A stretch of 64,000 nt of DNA from a virus. Below, in pieces: positions 61,603 through 64,000 of this stretch; the first letter of the stretch is position 1; each line of letters starts with the position of its first letter. The notes under the pieces are model-generated. The model was not told the origin of the DNA, made no database searches, and saw nothing but the letters and a program-made list of their open reading frames with translations. The stretch spans positions 30,591 through 94,590 of the IMG/VR virus record IMGVR_UViG_3300035703_000043; one strand, 5' to 3'. The position numbers and the translations under genes were made by a program.

Positions 61603-61758
61603 ATGAGTTTAAGTAAAGAAGAATTTAACGAAATGGATGTTTTGCGTAAAGCAATTTCGCAAAATCCAGCATATGTTCATCCAGATAAACAGGAACGATT
61701 TACTGAGCTCTTTGTAAAATCACTTTCATATGTTCATTCTCCTGCATACAATAAATAG
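61603..61758 (+). CDS. small protein upstream of the nuclease gene
   Basis: 51 aa from the ATG at 61603 (MSLSKEEFNEMDVLRKAI); an in-frame ATG at 61576 exists but GGGAGA sits better upstream of 61603. Charged, helical. Ends 22 bp before the next gene, with AATAAATA at 61750-61757 overlapping its end. Confidence 0.5.
   Translation: MSLSKEEFNEMDVLRKAISQNPAYVHPDKQERFTELFVKSLSYVHSPAYNK
61750..61757 (+). promoter_or_regulatory. late promoter-like AATAAATA
   Basis: AATAAATA lies 23 bp upstream of the HNH-like gene at 61781. The bases after it form a TAGATA/TATCTA inverted repeat (61756-61779). Confidence 0.45.
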
Positions 61759-61780
61759 ATATAAGTGTTTTTGTATCTAA

Positions 61781-62587
61781 ATGCTTGACGAAGCAAAGAA
61801 AAGAGAAAAATTGGCAAATGCCTTTCTTGCAGCAACAATGGCAGCATCTGCTGCCCAATCACCAAAAGATTTCGTAAGAACAGGACATATAGAAAGTCCT
61901 GGAACTGCTCTTATGCAAATATGGGCAAAGAAGAGAGGAGAAGCAGAAAGAAATCTTGATAGTGGTAGAGTTGTTGCAAGAAATAAAAAATTGAAAACAT
62001 TTAAAGAGTTTGTAGAAGAATCTTATATTGTTGAAGCACAAAAAACTTTCTCAAGTCGTGCAGAATTAGAAAAGCATCACGGTGGGATTCCTTCTGGATA
62101 TTATCCTAATAATGCAGGAAGCACTGAAAGTCCAAAGTGGAGATTGAAGCCAAAGTCTGGTGGTGTTAAGGAAAGACAAGCAAGAGCAGAAAGAATTACA
62201 AGTTTAAGTTCTCCAGAAGAGAGAGCAGCAGCAGATGCTAAAAAAAGGAAATTAAAAAAAGCAGGTCTTGAAGCTCATCATATTACTCCAACACATTACT
62301 CTGCAAAATTGAAAGCATCTATGACCGATGCTGAGTGGAAAGCAAGAAAGGCAAAAGATGCTGAAAGTGGAATCTATCACGGTCATCATCCCAAAAATGT
62401 AATGGGAGTAACAACAGAAAACACACCAGAAAGTAGTAGAAGAAGAGGAATTGCTCATAGAGCAGGTGGAGCACACGAATTGGAAGGAAAAACAAAAGAT
62501 TTATATTCTACTGCAATCTCTCATAAAGATTTGCTTTCTGCCGCACATAGAAGAAAGTTAAGAAAAGAAAGAGAGACAAATAAATAA
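61781..62587 (+). CDS. HNH-like nuclease with an internal capsid-targeting motif
   Basis: 268 aa. Residues 71-85 read LKTFKEFVEESYIVE, a capsid-targeting-like segment placed inside the protein rather than at its start; cleavage after VEE or IVE would release a C-terminal part. Residues 1-70 are Ala- and Lys-rich and helical. Residues ~158-235 contain AGLEAHHITPTHY, GIYHGHHPKNVMGVT and RRGIAHRAGGAHE. This His-rich arrangement resembles HNH/His-Me finger nucleases, with HH and N as catalytic candidates. It suggests a nuclease packaged in the head and delivered with phage DNA. The Asn/His pattern is not a textbook HNH, so the fold needs checking. Confidence 0.6.
   Translation: MLDEAKKREKLANAFLAATMAASAAQSPKDFVRTGHIESPGTALMQIWAKKRGEAERNLDSGRVVARNKKLKTFKEFVEESYIVEAQKTFSSRAELEKHHGGIPSGYYPNNAGSTESPKWRLKPKSGGVKERQARAERITSLSSPEERAAADAKKRKLKKAGLEAHHITPTHYSAKLKASMTDAEWKARKAKDAESGIYHGHHPKNVMGVTTENTPESSRRRGIAHRAGGAHELEGKTKDLYSTAISHKDLLSAAHRRKLRKERETNK
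62579..62586 (+). promoter_or_regulatory. late promoter-like AATAAATA
   Basis: AATAAATA overlapping the end of the nuclease gene, 18 bp upstream of the MKTF gene at 62605. Confidence 0.45.
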
Positions 62588-62604
62588 AAGAAAACCATAA
62601 GCAA

Positions 62605-63018
62605 ATGAAGACCTTCAAAGAGTTCCTGGAAGAAGCATATCTCGTTGAGATGCGTAAAGAAGATAAAGTGAAGGGAAAGAAGAAGACTCCACTTTACTTA
62701 GATAGAACTCATAAGACAATTGACCGTTCTCCTGAAGGTAGGTGGGAAAGAAAAGATATTACAATTAAAAGACCAAATCCTGAAGCACAAATGGGAAGAT
62801 TCAGACAAGGAATGGACCACAGACCTGAGTTTAGTTCTACTGGAGGTGCTGGATATGGTTATAAACGACAACCACACGGTAGTGGTGGAGAACTTCGTGG
62901 TGTGAAGAAAAAAGACCAACCAGCACCAAAATTTCAAGGAAGAACACCAGCACAAAAAGTTGCAGATAAAAGACAAAAAGCAGCATACACTGAATACGAT
63001 TACAAGAAAGGTTATTAG
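62605..63018 (+). CDS. basic head-packaged-type protein with capsid-targeting N-terminus
   Basis: 137 aa beginning MKTFKEFLEEAYLVEMRKED. LEE at 8-10 and LVE at 13-15 are candidate prohead-protease sites. After it the protein is very basic and Gly/Pro-rich (KGKKKTPLYLD, SSTGGAGYGYKRQPHGSGGE), likely disordered and possibly DNA-binding or packed with DNA. No enzymatic motif. Neighbours are the nuclease and the GNAT-like gene, both with the same leader type. Confidence 0.65.
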   Translation: MKTFKEFLEEAYLVEMRKEDKVKGKKKTPLYLDRTHKTIDRSPEGRWERKDITIKRPNPEAQMGRFRQGMDHRPEFSSTGGAGYGYKRQPHGSGGELRGVKKKDQPAPKFQGRTPAQKVADKRQKAAYTEYDYKKGY

Positions 63019-63029
63019 GGATATTCGTG

Positions 63030-63413
63030 ATGAAAACTTTTCAGCAATTTATTGCAGAGGCACAAGAAAAGTCTCACGATGAAGTAATGAAAACTATGAG
63101 TAAAAAGTGGGAAAGAAATAATCCTGGTTCTAATTTTAACGTTCAATTTAGACCTTCGGAAGATGGAAAAAAAGACCACATTTATCTTGGTTTAATTGAT
63201 GTGCAGAAAGGAAAAAGAAGAGCAGGAAAGGGGTCCAGATTTGTTCGTGGAATCACAAGATATGCGGACAAGCATAAATTGCCTGTAAGTGTGAAACCAG
63301 TAGCAGAAAAAGGATATGAAGATAAATTAAAGTCTTTTTATTCTAAACACGGATTTGAAGATAATAAGACTAAAGATATTGCACCCCATCCGATGATACG
63401 CAAACCTAAATAA
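63030..63413 (+). CDS. GNAT-like acetyltransferase with capsid-targeting N-terminus
   Basis: 127 aa from the ATG at 63030 (MKTFQQFIAEAQ; an extra ATG lies directly upstream). The IAE at 8-10 matches the T4 internal protein cleavage site. The rest fits a small GNAT fold: IYLGLIDVQKGKRRAGKGSR contains a (R/Q)xxGxG/S-like acetyl-CoA loop, followed by a long helix (FVRGITRYADKHK), and LKSFYSKHGFEDN is the typical fourth motif. Catalysis is plausible but the acetyl-CoA loop is only partly canonical. If packaged, it could acetylate a host protein at entry. Confidence 0.55.
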   Translation: MKTFQQFIAEAQEKSHDEVMKTMSKKWERNNPGSNFNVQFRPSEDGKKDHIYLGLIDVQKGKRRAGKGSRFVRGITRYADKHKLPVSVKPVAEKGYEDKLKSFYSKHGFEDNKTKDIAPHPMIRKPK

Positions 63414-63423
63414 AAATAAAACG

Positions 63424-64000
63424 ATGAAAACCTATCAAGAGTTTATTGAAGAAGCAAAGAAGTGTTGGCCTGGATATAAGAAGAAAGGCACACAAAAACT
63501 CTTTGGAAAGACTTATAATCGTTGTGTGAAAGAAGGTAAAGTAGAGTGGGATAATCCAAAGAGACCACTTCAGTCTGGATTGACTCCAAGAGAAAAGAAC
63601 AGAGCAGTAAGAAAAAGATTAGGTATTGAAAACCCTGATACTGATAAACCATCATTCTTCAAAGATGGTCCTGGTGAAAAGGAATATGAAAGATATGGAA
63701 AATTAAAAGCAGCACACGATGCTGAAAAAGATAAGGATGTCCCTGAAGATGAAAGACATAAGTTTAAGTCAGTAGCAAAAGGTCGTCTTGGTGGTGAGCA
63801 TAGTGCTGGTAGAATAAGAAGAATGGCAGGAGTCCATAAAGGTGCAGAGATAGCTAAAAATGCTGAAAAAGGGAAGGGTAGATATGCTGTAATGTCTCAA
63901 GTTCAAGGTGCAGAAAAAGTAAGAGAAAAACATAAGAAGAGATATGGTGATTATGCTGACTTGAAGAGATTGCAAGAACCAAAAGAAGAATTTGAGTATG
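63424..64000 (+). CDS. capsid-targeted protein with CWPGY motif (partial, runs off window)
   Basis: Open from the ATG to the window end (192 residues). MKTYQEFIEEAKK differs from the T4 internal protein leader MKTYQEFIAEA by one residue. Next comes CWPGYKKKGTQKLFGKTYNR, a Cys-Trp-Pro-Gly-Tyr motif, then a stretch paralogous to 55315-55758 (GKVEWDNPKRPLQSGLTPRE, EYERYGKLKAAHDAEKDKDV). The later part (KGRLGGEHSAGRIRRMAGV, KGAEIAKNAEKG) is basic and helical. Its real length and C-terminal domain are unknown because of the window boundary. Confidence 0.65.
   Translation, partial: MKTYQEFIEEAKKCWPGYKKKGTQKLFGKTYNRCVKEGKVEWDNPKRPLQSGLTPREKNRAVRKRLGIENPDTDKPSFFKDGPGEKEYERYGKLKAAHDAEKDKDVPEDERHKFKSVAKGRLGGEHSAGRIRRMAGVHKGAEIAKNAEKGKGRYAVMSQVQGAEKVREKHKKRYGDYADLKRLQEPKEEFEY

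Overview
The window reads as part of the genome of a T4-like marine myovirus, most likely a cyanophage (Synechococcus/Prochlorococcus myovirus). The reasons are: low GC; a baseplate hub gene followed by several very long tail-fibre genes; T4-type late promoters (TATAAATA-like); a CobS-like AAA+ ATPase with a VWA partner; and many small, tightly overlapping genes of the kind typical of these phages. No tRNA, rRNA, photosynthesis gene, insertion sequence or CRISPR array was recognised. Family assignments come from motifs read by eye, with no database search.

Region 1 (1-17.5 kb) is the baseplate and fibre block. It holds the end of a hub-like protein, a gp5-like hub/spike protein, small baseplate or needle-type proteins, a beta-helix fibre, and a 1606-aa fibre with collagen-like GTQ/GLQ triplets that ends in an S74 self-cleaving chaperone. 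Region 2 (17.5-18.2 kb) is a small early island with a consensus sigma70 promoter, next to a possible primase/polymerase-like protein. Region 3 (18.2-36.9 kb) holds a 2527-aa fibre with a tail-collar C-terminus, a second copy of a three-gene fibre cassette, and a 2882-aa fibre with three collagen-like blocks.

Region 4 (36.9-52.8 kb) alternates three paralogous kelch-like proteins (each with 12 repeats split 6+6) with surface-modification enzymes: a GT2-like transferase, a sulfotransferase, a GT4+GT2 double transferase, a GT25 transferase, two free 2OG-Fe(II) oxygenases, a GH130/GH43-like propeller and an FkbM methyltransferase-2OG oxygenase fusion. Two genes here lie on the minus strand. This looks like a host-recognition and glycan- or fibre-modification island.

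Region 5 (52.9-57.5 kb) opens with a perfect TTGACA-N17-TATGAT promoter driving a ~96-nt structured RNA that ends in a strong intrinsic terminator. It is followed by a VWA protein with an HEVGH metallopeptidase motif, a capsid-targeted protein, an HNH endonuclease and the CobS-like ATPase. Region 6 (57.5-61.8 kb) is a dense run of small overlapping early/middle genes.

Region 7 (61.8-64 kb), together with genes at 55.3 and 58.5 kb, encodes a family of otherwise unrelated proteins sharing an N-terminal MKT(F/Y)xxF(I/L)xE leader. This closely matches the capsid-targeting sequence of T4 internal proteins. The cargo includes an HNH-like nuclease and a GNAT-like acetyltransferase, so this may be a set of proteins packaged in the head and delivered with the DNA. 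The last gene runs off the window end.
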